In this document: positions 9,000-21,500 of the stretch, in pieces
Layout: the number at the start of each line of letters is the position of its first letter
How positions within the stretch are numbered: the first letter of the stretch is position 1
Source of the DNA: Nosema muscidifuracis
Lineage: Eukaryota; Microsporidia; Nosematidae
Direction: 5' to 3'
Assembly: GCA_028335825.1 (NCBI GenBank)
Contig: JAIOKI010000006.1
Location: 310,001 to 374,000, forward strand
DNA: 64,000 bases
The notes under the pieces: model-generated
Seen by the model: only the letters and a program-made list of their open reading frames with translations
What the model was told of the DNA's origin: nothing
Database searches by the model: none
Made by a program: the position numbers and the translations under genes

Positions 9000-10519
9000 A
9001 TTTCATAACAAAAAATATCATATCCACATTTAGAGATATTTTTTTTCTTGATAAATCTTAGAAAAGAATTCCTTTATGCAAATAATAAGGTCATTAGAAG
9101 TATTCTTTAATTTATTTTCTACACTTTTGAAGAAATTAAATATCATCATTGTATCTTCAGAAAAATTATTTCTAAGTTTTCTCTTCGTATACATTGTCGA
9201 GTACCCTCTTATTATACCTTTGCATGGCAAAATTTTAATTCCTGTTGGTAATATGGTTTTACTAATAAGGGAGACCTCTGTCCCTGTGTCTATTAAACAC
9301 CGATGACGGTTTTTTCTATGACTAATGGTAATATAAAGTTGCTTTTATAAGAGAGATTTCCAACACAAAAGTAAATTGAATAATTTTTACTAAGTTCGTC
9401 GTTTAAAATGAATTCCGCATCCTCCGGCTCTTCAGATATTTCATTAACTTTTTTTTAATGGCTTTATTATTATCATACCAACCTAACTTCTTCAGCTTTT
9501 GTAACGTAAAACATTTATCAGTTGAATGATTACCATTCCCCTGTATTAAAGTTCTTTGGCTTTCTACTCGTGCTCTTTTTACCCGGTCAATAGCTTTCTC
9601 CGGAAATTCCATCCAAGCGGATTCCTCTGCTTTTTTTAAAAAAGAATCCTAACTATCAGCGGTAAGAGAAAATTGGTAAAGTAATTCTCTTAACTCCCCT
9701 GGAGACTTAGTAATGACTAATCGTAGAAGCGAAGACCAATTTATACAATTTTTTCTACCAATATAGAAGCATCTCCAAGTAAGTTCATGAAATCCTCATA
9801 GGTAGTAGTCATTTTTGTTTCTAAAAACTTGCTAAATATTTCATCAGCTGCCTTCTGTGTTGAAAATCTGGTTTTTAAAGCATTTATAAGGTATTCCAGG
9901 GTAAAATTGAATCCCTGTGTTATAGTAAAGTTAGTGCTCCAAGTTAGAGCTTTGTCTCTTGACGACAATAAAATGATTCTTTTGGTGTCTTCTTGGGACA
10001 TCCCACTAACAGTAGCAATCATCATGGTCTCTTTAAACCAGGTATTGACGTTCTCGTCGTCAGTCCCTTTAAAGTGTCTAACTGATTTCGTCACTGTCGC
10101 CATGCCAATAATGTTTTTACTAAATTTGCTTTCTTCCTGCATGGAGTAAAATATTTTAAATATTTTTCAACAATAATAAGAGGGTACTCGACATACATAT
10201 CACACATTTCAAAATATATACTTGAAATGGTTTTATGGTGATAACTATTCTTCTTCATGATATACTGAGAAAGTTTTTTATAATATTCATATTCAGAAGT
10301 TTAATTTTCTTCAATTAATTTTAAATTAACGAAATCGAGGTTTAGATTATTTTTAGATCTTTCAACTAAACATAAGGTGAACAGAATTTCGTTCATTATT
10401 AAATTTCTATCTTTTCCTTTATTCGATAGAATATTTATTAGAATATCTTTGTATAAATCACTATCTTTAGTAGGATAAATAAATCTTAAAATAGTTTCTT
10501 TTAGTAGATGAAACTTCAT
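9000..10519 (-). pseudogene. Hypothetical gene split by a 999-bp element (left copy)
   Basis: This is the inverted counterpart of 39859-41381. Reading leftward it starts MKFHLLKETILRFIYP at 10519. It is interrupted by the element at 9195-10193 with its TACAT duplication, and the reading frame of the same gene resumes beyond it (TKRKLRNNFSEDTMMIF). There is also a stop codon within the first part in both arms. Near its end the left copy has one more base than the right in an A-run, so its C-terminus differs (ends EKKYL). I do not recognise the protein; it is Lys- and Asn-rich with no obvious membrane segment. Confidence 0.45.
9195..10193 (-). mobile_element. 999-bp element with 21-bp terminal inverted repeats and gag/protease-like remains (left copy)
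   Basis: It is bounded by a perfect 21-bp inverted repeat (TGTCGAGTACCC... at 9195-9215 and its complement at 10173-10193) and by a 5-bp duplication TACAT on both sides (9190-9194, 10194-10198). Inside, on the minus strand, lie a Ty3/gypsy gag-like stretch (VNTWFKETMMIA, TTTYEDFMNLLG), a nucleocapsid-like stretch and an aspartyl-protease-like DTG. No reverse transcriptase or integrase remains were seen. The coding remains are broken in several places. It is a fossil, identical by eye to the copy at 40185-41183. Confidence 0.75.
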
Positions 10520-10886
10520 TGACAATAAAAATTCCAAGAGTTGTAAACTAAAGTGTATTTATTGTGAATAATGTAATATCTCAAAACAATTATATCATAA
10601 AATCCCAAAATATACAAGAAATGAAGATGAGAGAAGTAACTCTGTCAATATTTTCTTAATGTAAAGACGTCAAAATATTATAACATGACTGATATTAAAT
10701 AAAATATATAAATATGCAAAATTTTAAGCCCTTACTTTGAATGAAGTAAAATACAGGATTAGATTAAAAAATCCTCTTTTAATCTTCAAAGGCTTGACTA
10801 ATAGTTTCATTTTCTTTTACACTGAATTCTTGACAATTTTGAAGAAAATCTTCAAGGACATTTATATCGATAAAAAATAACCCCTA

Positions 10887-10909
10887 TTCCACAGTTTGTT
10901 ACTGTGGAA
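10887..10909. other. 9-bp perfect hairpin
   Basis: TTCCACAGT and ACTGTGGAA flank a 5-base loop. It lies downstream of the truncated hypothetical gene at 10989-11150 in that gene's direction. In the right arm (39469-39491) the same hairpin carries one mismatch. A transcript-end role is possible but unsupported. Confidence 0.4.
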
Positions 10910-10988
10910 CCATTTAAAATTTAAAAATAATGGTTCAAAAATATTTTGTAATCAAGTAATAATGCTTGTAGATTTTGATTTTCTTCTT

Positions 10989-11150
10989 CTAAAGAAAATG
11001 CATTATAATATCATGTTTAAATAACAAAACATTTTTAATAGGTTCGGTTATATTTCTGAATTTATAAAATTCTTTTGCTCTTAAATTCACCATTTTATAT
11101 TTTCTATCAATATAAAGACTTGGTATTTTTATTAATGATATTAAACTCAT
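10989..11150 (-). pseudogene. Hypothetical gene, C-terminally truncated by a 202-bp deletion (left copy)
   Basis: It starts ATG at 11150 and reads MSLISLIKIPSLYIDRKYKM for 53 codons. The right-arm homologue (39028-39443) continues for about 85 further codons. The left copy lacks 202 bp that in the right arm lie between two AGAAG pentamers (39189 and 39391), a typical short-repeat deletion, and runs straight into a stop. No family is recognised. Confidence 0.4.
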
Positions 11151-11735
11151 TATTTATTTTATCTCTTCTCCTTTATAATTGCAATATTTTTATGAGATAA
11201 TACAAAGATATTTTTGTAATCAAATGTATCATGTCAATATTGTATATAAATGTATTTTTATTATCTTAAGTTAAACTTAATTAAGATTATCATAATGTTT
11301 AAATTCATTAGACAATAAATTTATCTCTAGTGTAGGTAACTTTTTTAAATATGGATTATTCATTAAATTTTATCATATTCTAAGTATGACTTAGTATGTA
11401 AAGCATCATTAATACAGTGAGAATACACAATAAGATTCTCATTATATTATAGATCCTTTCTGAATACCTAATATTCTCTTTATTCTTCTCAATATGCAAA
11501 TATTCATCTTTATATTTTATACACGTATGTATACAATTTCAACAAGATTTTTTAAATTCATCGTTAAAAACAAAATTCACATCTAGGCACTTATTTAAAC
11601 TAAAAAAGTTAAATTTAGTGATTTATCGTATCTTCTGAACTGTAATGTATAGCGTGAAATATTGATCTTTAGAATATGTATTGGAAAATTAGAGTTTTCA
11701 TCTATAATACAAAATCTCTTTAATTATTTTTCTTC
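11151..11735. other. AT-rich arm sequence with no gene seen
   Basis: About 585 bp, matched in inverted orientation at about 38511-39027. No open frame or RNA gene is recognised. It ends at the target duplication of the left LTR element. Confidence 0.6.
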
Positions 11736-11740
11736 AAAAG

Positions 11741-11873
11741 TGTTGTATGAAGAATAATTACTAAAAAACATATTTTATTTTAGGGGTCACTCTTTATGTA
11801 AAAATTGTGATTAATTAAATCATGACGCCACCAAGTTACTTGTTCACAATTATCACACTGTCCAATCCCAACA
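11741..11873 (-). repeat. LTR of the left gypsy-like element (3' LTR)
   Basis: 133 bp, TGTTGTATGA... to ...AATCCCAACA, matching 15181-15312 with about a dozen differences. It is the 3' LTR because the element reads on the minus strand. Confidence 0.9.
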
Positions 11874-14800
11874 CTCTTTCCCCTTAAAAAACTTCTTTAC
11901 TTTTTTAAGAGCCGATCTTATTGTCCTACCGTCAGCTAATTCAATTTCTACTGATCCAAAAGTCTTCTTAGTAATTATCCCTGAATGATTATAATCTGCT
12001 GATAGCTTATTTTCTCTACCTATTGGATTATGGTATAAGACTTTATCTCCTACTTTTAATTAATCGCTTTTATACTTGTGGTTGCCATATGATTTCCTGT
12101 ATTTATCTCTGTAACTTAAATTCCCTTCATTTACCGCATTATCCCACGCCTCTTTTGGCGTACACCCTATAGCCCTATGGTAGGAATCCATGTAGCATTC
12201 CACTGTGAAATCTACGCATCTGCTCCAATCTAGCCTTCCATAGTTCGATATCTTCTTTAACCAATCCATGAAGGTTCGATTAAATCTTTCAATGAGACCG
12301 GTCGTAGTAGGACTATACGGTGCTCCATATCTCCATACAAATTCTTTCTCTTGAGATAAGCTTTTTGCCAATTCATTGGAGAATTCCTTTCCATTGTCTG
12401 TTAATATTATTTTTGGGGTTCCCAGCTCTTCCACAATCTCCCTTACGTTTCTAATCACTTCTTCAGCTTCTTTTGATCTGAGAGGTCTAACTTCTGCTCT
12501 CTTAGTGGAGTGATCTATCATTGTTAATAGGTATGGGTGCCCTTGAAAACTTCTGGGTAATGGCCCCACCAGATCAAATTCCCACAAATCATTTTTCCGA
12601 TCTACCCTCACCGAAATGGTTTTCCTCTTAACCTGGCCAAATCCTGATCTCTGGCACACTATACATTTCCGTATTATGTCTTTAATTTTCCTCCCTAATC
12701 CCTTAATGCCTGTCGCTTTTAATTTATATTCCATGGCTTTCTTGGAGCCATGCCCCAGGTCTTGATGTGCTCTTTTTAAAACTTCATCTTCATTTGTCGA
12801 CACTTTTTCCTCTCCTTCATTCACTTGCAGAATTTAAAAGTTTCCTCTGCTTATATAATCGCCGGGATTATTAATCCCTTTAACATGTTCTATTTCCATG
12901 TCGAACTCCTGCAGAATAAGAGACCATCTCGCTAATCTGCCTTTTATATTCATAGATTGAAACAAATATTTTGTTGCTCTATGATCTGTTCTTACTAAAA
13001 ATCGTTTTCCCAAAAGATAAGGTCTAAAGTTCTGTATTGATTTTATTATTGCTAACAGTTCTTTCTCTGTAGTACAGTAATTCTTCTCCGCCTGAGAATA
13101 TCCTTTGGAGTAGAAACTGATTATTCTTTCTTCGCCATCCTAATCTTGGCTCAGTATAGCTCCTATACCGGAATCTGATGCATCGGTTGTCAAGATAAAT
13201 CTCCCATCTCGTCTTGGAAGTCCTAAAGTTTCCGCTTTCCCCAGGTTTCTTTTGAGGTTATTAATGGATCTGATAAAATTTTCGTCTTCCTTTGCCTTTC
13301 ACCAATCGAATTTACTATTTTTCTTAATGAGGCCATATAGGTATACAGAGTCTTCGGTTACATTTCTCATGAATTTGCTACAATAGTTAATCATTCCTTG
13401 GAATGATTCTAATTCTTTTTTAGATTCAGGTATTTTTAAGCATTTTATGCTTTCGATTCTTCCCGGATCAATTCTTACTCCACCTGCACTCACAATGTGT
13501 CCCAAAATTTGTATTTCTCTTTTATTGAATTCACATTTTTCATCATTTAGCTTCAGCCCAGCAGATTTTAGTACCTTCAGGACCTCCTTAACATCCTCTT
13601 TGTGACTTGCTTCATTCTTGCTGTAAATTATTATGTCGTCCATGTAGACCATGGCACACTTATTAAAAAATCCTCTAAGTATTCTATTCATTGCCCTCTG
13701 AAATGTTGCTGGACCATTTACTAAACCAAAAAGCATAATTGTGAATTCAAAAAATCCTTCCTTGCATGCGAAAGCAGTCTTCTCTATATCTTCTTCCCTC
13801 ATTTTTATTTGATGATATTCGAATAGAGCATCTAATATCTCATCAACTCTGGGCATTGGATACTTGTCTTTGACAGTGACGTCATTTAATTTTCGATAGT
13901 CCATACACAGTCTGTAACTTCCGTTAGCTTTCTTCTTCATTATGATAGGGCTACACCACGGGCTATATGACTCTCTAATAATTCCTTCCTGCAAATACCT
14001 CTGAACTATCTTACTGGCTTCCTTCTCAAGTTCTGGGCCAAGTCTGTACAATGGAGTCGTTACGGGTTTATTTGTTATAGTCACAATTTTATGCTCCCCT
14101 AGTTTGTTCTTTGTTAAATGATCATCCCTCAGCTCTATCTTTTCCTTCTTTCCTAGGTCAATTTTTGCTTTTTCGTTTAAACAAAATTTAAATCCTAAGA
14201 TAACCTCTTTCGATATATCATTAGAGACAAAAAATTGTTCTCTGTAAACTTTGTCTTTATATACGAATTCTACTGTAGTGACACCTTCATTACTGATAAT
14301 AGTGTTATTCGCAGCCCTTAGTCTGATACAACTGCTCATTATTTCTCCATTTACATGTTTGCTCTTTATTAAATTTACAGGCGATCCAAGATCAATTAAT
14401 GCTGGGATAGTCTTGCCTTTTAACATGAGATTTATATTTAATTCATATATTTCATTCCCCATGACGCTTGATACAATAAAATATTTCAACTCTTTATTTT
14501 CTTCACAACTGTCTTCATCCTTGAGGACCTGCACCGATCTAACTGACTTGTTGTTCATCCTGTCCCTTTTCCTTTTATTACAGTTCCTCTTAAAATGTCC
14601 TCGCTTCTTGCAATAGTAACACACTATCTCTTTTCCGACTTTGCAGACTTCCATATCATTCCCTTGAATTTGTCTACCTGCATGAAAAGTCATTCCAGAT
14701 CTATTGCTGCAATCTAGTTCCTCACAAGCCCTATAAATGTACTCCCAAGTCATCATCTCGGGGAATTCATCAATAAATTTCCTCCTATGTCATCTGGCAA

Positions 14801-15180
14801 TCCTCCTATCACATATGTGATCAGTACATTTTCTGGTAGTGTAGCCTTAAATGCCAACCTCTTCATTCTATCCAAATATGCTAAGAATGATCCCTCCTTG
14901 TAAATTTCCCTAGACAGTATTTTGATGTACTTAATGTTGCTCATCTTTCCTTTAAACCTCATCAGAAACATCTCAATAAGCGATTCAAAATTCGTGTTCC
15001 AAGGTATCGATTCGGCCCATACCCTGCCTTCTCCTTCAAGATGTTCTCTAAAATAAAAAATTTTAGTCTCCTCACTCGGGCTGCTAGCTACTGCCCAACC
15101 CCTCACATGCATTACAAAAGCATCCGGGTCGTCCTCCCTGCTGTTTCTAAATGTTCTCATATTAGCCGTTGTCGCCAAAC

Positions 15181-15312
15181 TGTTGTAGGAAGAATTATTG
15201 CTAAAAAACATACTTTATTCTAAGGGTCACTCTTTATGTAACAATGGTGATAAATTAAGTCATGACGTCACCAAGTTACTTGTTCACAATTATTACACTG
15301 TCAATCCCAACA
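15181..15312 (-). repeat. LTR of the left gypsy-like element (5' LTR)
   Basis: 132 bp, TGTTGTAGGA... to ...AATCCCAACA, followed by the AAAAG target duplication and the resumed arm sequence. Confidence 0.9.
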
Positions 15313-15445
15313 AAAAGCTCTTTAGATACGTCTTTGCGCATTTTTTTATAAAATTAAATGAATAAATCGATGTTAGATGTATAATAGCCAATATTTTTCA
15401 TGATGAGCTAAAAATTTCAAATAAATGTATTTTTTACATATCAAT

Positions 15446-16424
15446 TATAAATATATCTTGCTTGCTGTTTTTTAGTCAATACCATCTTTTCTGCTTTTTA
15501 GTTAGGTATAATGCCAGATATTAATATGATTTGGATTCTTTTTGGAATTCGTACTAAAAACATTTTATATGTTTACTTCTAATCTATTCCAGTATAATTA
15601 TCAATGAATTCTCTTGATCTATTTAATTAAATAATCTGATGATATTTTCTTTTATCATTACAGTAAAAACACATGCTTGCTTTAGAAATATAATTCAATC
15701 TTGTAATACACATGATTTCTCTTTTCTTAAGGAGATGATTCTTATAAAACAATATTAGACGCATTATCGACTCTGTACAATCTTATGTAGTTCTATTTTA
15801 AAAAAACTAATATTACTTTATAGATATCTTTGATACATCTATCTGATTAAGTAAGTCTTAGGATCTTCTCTTTGCAATTATAAGTTAATTTTGAAAATAA
15901 ATTAATTTTAGCAACATGTATTATTTTTGTTCGATTTAAGTTAAATAAATTAAAAAATCCGTACCAATATTATAAATAGTTGAGTTATATATTGGAAAAA
16001 AAAATACTATAATTACCTCGAATAAAATCTACCCTTTGTTTAAAGTATGAGCTAATTATAAAAATAATATCATTTTATCGGTTACAAAAAAGTAATGAAT
16101 TTGATTTTTTTAAATATATTTAAGCTTTCATTTTGCAATGTTTTTCCATCTATTTAACACAGATAAAAATCAAAAGTTCTCTTTGTTGGAACTATATAAA
16201 GAGATGAAATTTTACTATCTATATACCTATAATCTTTTTGAACAAGTAAATCTTCTAGCATATTATCTTATCGACCATTGAGTCTTCATCAATTCTTTTG
16301 ACTATCTTAGTAGTTGAGTCTGCTTTCTCGATAATTATCATTTTCTTTATTAACTTCATTTTTTATTTCAACATTTGATTCTAATTTGCTGACATAATAT
16401 TGTTCTAAAACAAAATTCTTTCTT
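15446..16424. other. AT-rich region, nothing recognised
   Basis: This begins where the left arm stops matching the right arm. No open frame, tRNA-like fold or repeat is supported. Confidence 0.5.
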
Positions 16425-16640
16425 CTACACTAGGTCTGAAATAATTGGGACTTCTAGAAGTTTAAATATATTTAGCTTCTTATATTGAGTTTCAGAATGC
16501 TTATCTTTATGACCAGGGTAGCATAATAGTAACCTTCTTGGTTCATTTCTTTTTAATATAAGACATAACATATAAATCACCAAATTTTTTAGAATAGGAT
16601 TTTGTGACACTTTCTCATTTCCAATGAACTTGTTTATCAT
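16425..16640 (-). CDS. Short ORF of unknown origin
   Basis: 71 codons with a less AT-biased stretch NEPRRLLLCYPGHKDKHSE that looks like once-coding sequence. Similar but broken reading continues downstream to about 16200. It is probably a piece of a decayed gene or element; I cannot name the family. Confidence 0.2.
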   Translation of the reverse strand: MINKFIGNEKVSQNPILKNLVIYMLCLILKRNEPRRLLLCYPGHKDKHSETQYKKLNIFKLLEVPIISDLV

Positions 16641-17079
16641 TAAAGACTTTCTCAGATGAATTCCTATAGAACAAGTTATTCATAACTATTTTTACTTCTT
16701 GTTGCATTGTTTTATCAGCAGAGTTAAAATTAATCGCGCCTTTTCATGATATAATAATTCTTTTTCATTTAATTATTTTTATTCTATACTTCATACTTTT
16801 ATTTTTTTGAATAAAAATCATTTAATTTTAATTTAAGATAGTATCATTAATTTATATCTCATCATCTTAATATACATTATGTAATGTAATCTTTTATTAG
16901 AAACTTGTCATATTAATTTGATTACTAAGTATTTATTATTCTTCAATTTAATTTGATAATTAGCTAATACAAATTATTAAATAAAGACAAACTTTATTGA
17001 AATAAAAATATTAATTATGTTTATAACATCTATTATCAAAATATATAATCGAAATTTAAATAATTTATTGGGGTATACT
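16641..17079. other. AT-rich region, nothing recognised
   Basis: About 440 bp of very AT-rich sequence without supported features, ending where the 3' side of the R4/Dong-like LINE begins. Confidence 0.45.
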
Positions 17080-17660
17080 TAATATTTTAGTTTTCCATGC
17101 CAAATTGATGAGGCCCAGTCCTTTAAATTGATCCGCTTCGTTTATAGACTCAAAAAGTGATGAATCTTCCCAGATGTCTATTATTAGGCTTCAAAAGTCC
17201 TTATAAACACTTTAAATAAGGCATATTCTTTGTTGATGTTGTCTAAGCTAATCTTATTTCGATTAAATTATTTTTTCTCTCCTCACTTTTTGAAAAAGCA
17301 TAACTGACTGAAAATATAATATCAGTTGAAAAAATAGATATAATTTAATTACAAAGCCATTAACATTTATGCTTTTGGTACAGCTAAGGCCAGGCTCTTC
17401 TCTTGCATTTGTATTTCCTCAGATATTCTACAGACACTATTAAGTTCTCTATCTCTTCTTTAGTCAAATGAAATACTCTTCAATGGCTTTTTAAGACTAT
17501 AAACTGGATGGAAGCTTCAATCTAAACAGATATATCTAGTCTTTTTCTGTGGCTATCATGAAAATTGATACTAAGCCATCCAATGTGAATACATACGGCG
17601 CAATAGCCGTTTTATACCCGTGCATTCTTGTTAATTCATTTGCAAGGAGATCATACTTTC

Positions 17661-18149
17661 TCAATTTTCGGTTTCATCTGCTGTAAATTTTAACTGAACG
17701 TAATACTCGCTTCTACTATTAATATTTTTCTCTTTCCTCTTATCTATGACGACAATATCTGGTCTATTATGTTTTATTTTAATATCTGTTTTAATTGTTG
17801 TGTCTACCATAATCTCTATGTTGTTATTAGAGATCGTTTCTTGAACTGAGTGATTTCGTAATTTCTTCCTTGTTTTTATGTCATATTTATTACAGAGCAA
17901 TAGATGAATACATTTTAGGACCTCATTATGCCACCTCGCGTAGTCATTCTCAAACATTTTTTCGGATTTCGACGCCAGGTGATCAAATGTCTTCTTTGAA
18001 ACATTGCAGTGAGGGCACAACCCCTTGTCGCCAAGAAAAATATTTCTGTCTTTTAGAGAGCATAAAGTCGCTTCCCTCGTTGGTAGAATGTTACTTTTTT
18101 CTATCCAAATCGATGAGTCTCTAAGGGACACGTTATCTTCTGCTACCAC
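17661..18149 (-). pseudogene. R4/Dong-like C-terminal region with restriction-like endonuclease
   Basis: The longest open piece of the decayed element. It contains the zinc motif GLCPHCNVSKKTFDH, the HNEVLKCIHLLLCNKY block that precedes the nuclease in this clade, and the PD-(D/E)xK-type text NRPDIVVIDKRKEK. This nuclease nicks the target before reverse transcription. It is broken on both sides by frameshifts. Confidence 0.75.
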
Positions 18150-18831
18150 ACCATACTACTTTTATGTAGTATTTTTTACTTTATGTTGTTGTATAGTCTG
18201 TCTTTTTGTAAGTCGATTATATTCTTTTAAGTTAACTATACCGCTTGTTGTACTTTATCTTAATGAATCTCTCAATCGGCCAGAAGTGAGTTTTCTTTTT
18301 GTTTGGACTTTCATAATTGCATCTCGTCTCTTGTAAATATACTTTGTATTTTCAAATTGTTTATATAGCTTGTAGAGTATTATCTCACTCCGATGTTCTA
18401 GGAATACAAATCCTCTTCCTAATTTATCTCTTCGCAATAATAGTTTTTCTTTATTAGAAGAATGCATGTGTATTTTGTTGTATATTAATATTAATCTGAT
18501 CTGTTCGTCATCTTCTTATAAACATCCGGTTCAAATTTAAGTATTCCAATATAGTAATTAACTAGGGAAATCGCAAATTCATTAATGGCCTTGATCATAT
18601 TTTTCCCAGATATTTTGTTCTAGCCAAATTCTTTCTTCTTTTAATTATTTCAAGAATAATTCTATTTTTAATGTCTACGGGTTTGTTTGTAGCGCTTTCG
18701 GTTATTTCTAGGTATTTATAAGAGCTCAAGGTACCTATTTTTATTGTGTCGGTGTCAACATCACAATTGCGTTCGTAACTGCTTTCTTGGGATTAATCTC
18801 GAGATTGCATTTTTCGGAATTTCTCTGTTTC

Positions 18832-19406
18832 TTACAGAATTTTAATGTCGTCTATGAAAAGCAAATGATAGGTTGCGTAGCTCTCATTCTCATCAATAGG
18901 TATCTGTACTTTCGGAAATTTGCTATTCAAGAGCCTACTCAACGAGTCCATGCAAATGACGAACAATAGTGAGGAGAGGTTATCTATTTGTAATATTTCT
19001 CTATTTATTTTCTTCTTAAATATCATATCGTTACTATAAAATATTTCTACATTCCATTTTTTATTGAAGCTTTAATAAATTTATAGAACCCCTTAGATAG
19101 AGCTAATGCGTGCATGCAATAAAGAAGGTAATCATGATCTATTGAGTCGAACGCTTTCTTGATATCTATCCAAGCAGTCTTAAGTTTGTTGGTCATTTCT
19201 TGTTCCTTCGCTCCTTTAATGCCTCTAACTGTATCTGGTTGATTGTTGCTTTGAAGATCCCTTTCATCCATTTCTAGCTGAATTACCTTAGAAATGCATT
19301 TAGTAATCAGCTTGTACAAATTTGAGAGGCAATTAATTGGCCTAAGGTCACATCCCGTGCTACATGCATTCTTTGGGATTAAAAAGTGTTCCTCATTGTT
19401 AACCAC
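18832..19406 (-). pseudogene. R4/Dong-like reverse transcriptase fragments
   Basis: Two overlapping frames carry palm-domain text: DLRPINCLSNLYKLITKC, AWIDIKKAFDSIDHDYLLYC, then DNLSSLLFVICMDSLSRLLN and HLLFIDDIKIL. FIDD stands where other LINEs have F/YADD, as is usual for Dong/R4. A frameshift separates the two parts around 19030-19050. Confidence 0.75.
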
Positions 19407-20680
19407 TTCTTCATTGTTCCTGGCTCCTGCATTATATTCTTTATAGCTTTAAATAGTGGTTCGTGCAATGAGGTTAACTTCTTTATGAAGAAATTAAAAA
19501 TCTTGTCTGAACCACTTGCTTTCAAGTTAGGAAGGCACTTGATAATATTGATAAATTCTCTAACATCGGGAAATGTAACACAGTTGTCTTTGTCTTTTGG
19601 TAGGATATGATTTATTACAAACTCTTTATATATTTCTTGATCACTTTCTCCTTCTTTTTTTAGTCCACATCGAAAACCAGAATTTCTTTCTTCGTTAGCT
19701 TCTACTTTGACTTCTAAGTTTTTACTTTGTTTGTCACCTAACTCTCTGTAAAATCTCCCACGATATAGTTCTATTTCTTATTGGTCTTTTTATATTCAAC
19801 CCTTGGATTGTGACATTGAAGTTTCTTCTTATATATATCAGAAATTTCACACTTAAGCTCGGCGATGTCAGACTTTCGTACAAGCACTTTATTATTGTTT
19901 CTGAACAACGTTTATAATTTTTCTGTTTCTTTTTGTGTTAGCTCGCTTGTTCCTTTATATTTACTAATAAGTTCTACTGCTTACCGATATATTTTTATTT
20001 TGTTTTCTATACTAGCTTTCTAATTAGATGGAGCCTTATCTTTACATGTTAAATCATAGTAAACTTGCTGTGCTGATTGGTACATTTTGGCCGGATCATG
20101 AATGCTGAATGGCGGATAAATATTTAGAAATTCAGCCATGGCTCAATCTATATTATCTAATATTTCAAAACTTCATACTTCCCACAGAATCTTAGGGGTT
20201 CTATTAAAGAGAATATGCTCCTTTCCTCGAGGCCAGTATGGTTCTACATACTGCATTTTTAATCTTTATATATCTCTCTTGATCTCTCGTTGTTGATGCG
20301 TGTATTGAATCTATAAATGTCTTTGTTTTCTTTTTTCCTTGATTCTTCTTTATACTTGTGGCTAGACATAAGCTTACCGTTTTCGCATGTTAATAGGCCA
20401 TGTGCTTTCTACTTTATAGAGTCCAATGTTCCTCTCTATCAAATTTCATGTTGTAAATTTTAGACGTTAGATTCCATCACCTTGGACATTCTGTCAAATA
20501 TTTTCAAGACTGATTTGAGTGCTTCCCTTGGCCACAGCGTGTCAGAAGCATTAGTCGCCTCTAACAGTGAATTGAGACTTGACATTCTAGAGCTCTGCTT
20601 TAACTCCTGTTTTGAGCTTTGAATTGACTGATTATTGTATTTCAACATGTTACCCTCCATAATTAAAGTTTCTCTAAAAA

Positions 20681-21500
20681 GTAATCTAAATATAAAAAAA
20701 AAATTTTTTATCTAAATTTTAATTATTTCCTATCATTTTTATTTTTATGACAGACCACATATCCTAAATAATTTTAATGTGTTCACTAGTGTCTGTATCA
20801 AAAAATACGGGATGATTCACAATTTTGTACCGAAAACCTAAATCAACACATATTGTTTCGATTTTAAATAATCTCATCATTTTTTCTATTAAGATAGTTG
20901 TTTTGAGTACAATTCTTTTCCGAATTATCTCGTCCGGCGTATTTCAAGAATGCTCTTCGACGATTTTAAAAAAGAGTATACATCTGCATTTTATATTTCA
21001 TAAACCATACTCTATGTGTAAGAAAGTCTGTTCAATAATACTTTTGATCAAAGCAGTTTCATATATGTCAATAATACGCCATTAGCCCTCAATTTGCTGT
21101 GAATAAAAAGTTGGAAACTAATTCATTAAGGCAATCAAACCTTGTTATTGTTGATAAAAACATCTGATTGATAGCTGAGAATAGATTTGAACTATCTTTG
21201 TACCATTCACATAATAAAATAAGAATTTCTTTAAGTTTAGGTATGCATGATGAAAAAACCTTCTTTAAGTAAATTGATGTCAATCGAACATTCTTTTGTT
21301 ATGCCTGAGATAAAAATGATATTTATATAGGTCATTTGTTTCTGACATCGAAACTTTCAAATTTTTGTTCTAATAAAAATTCTATCAACAATCTTTCATC
21401 ATAAAAATCTTTGCAATTCGGGAATTATTCATTTTAGAGGCTATATAGCGATGAGAATTCTTAATTTCATTAGCTACATTTGAATTATAAAAAATGAAAG
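20681..21500. other. AT-rich region, no convincing gene
   Basis: Short open frames on both strands look like chance. No homology recognised. Confidence 0.4.

Larger units (their letters stand above)
11741..15312 (-). mobile_element. Ty3/gypsy-like LTR retrotransposon, private to the left arm
   Basis: LTRs of about 132 bp (11741-11873 and 15181-15312) begin TGTTG and end CAACA. A perfect 5-bp target duplication AAAAG lies at 11736-11740 and 15313-15317. On the minus strand the order is gag (about 14753-15211), nucleocapsid CCHC (CYYCKKRGHFKRNC) and protease, reverse transcriptase (YMDDIIIYS), RNase H (about 12830-13290) and integrase (about 12060-12824), which is Ty3/gypsy order. It looks largely whole but carries a few breaks. 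The LTRs differ at about one base in ten by eye, suggesting an old insertion. The right arm keeps the uninterrupted target. Confidence 0.92.
8190..15445 (+). repeat. Left arm of a large inverted duplication
   Basis: Read in reverse complement, this stretch matches 35190-42200. Landmarks shared in inverted order are the LINE 3' UTR, the terminal doublet, the 999-bp element, the two hypothetical genes and the unique AT-rich sequence. The left LTR element (11741-15312) is absent from the right arm. Identity by eye is essentially complete over the 999-bp element and falls to roughly 92-95% near the inner end. The inner limit is about 15445. The outer limit lies within LINE copy C and is hard to fix because LINE copies are present on both sides. 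Confidence 0.85.
17080..20680 (-). mobile_element. R4/Dong-like LINE, decayed, close to full length
   Basis: Remains of a single-ORF LINE of the restriction-like-endonuclease type on the minus strand, about 3.6 kb. From 5' (high coordinates): an N-terminal part around 20200-20660; pre-RT text around 19400-19700; RT LRPINCLSNLYKLITKC and WIDIKKAFDSIDHDYL (19047-19406); the catalytic LLFIDD (about 18845); a C-terminal CPHC...H motif (about 17990-18020); and the nuclease text DTTIKTDIKIKHNRPDIVV (17661-18149). Further C-terminal text continues to about 17450. Many stops and frameshifts are present. The motifs are those I know from Dong/R4 elements; the match is from memory. Confidence 0.8.

Noticed and set aside
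9829-10149. Open frame on the + strand opposite the gag-like remains (also 40229-40549 on the minus strand)
   Set aside because: Shadow of the gag-like reading on the other strand.
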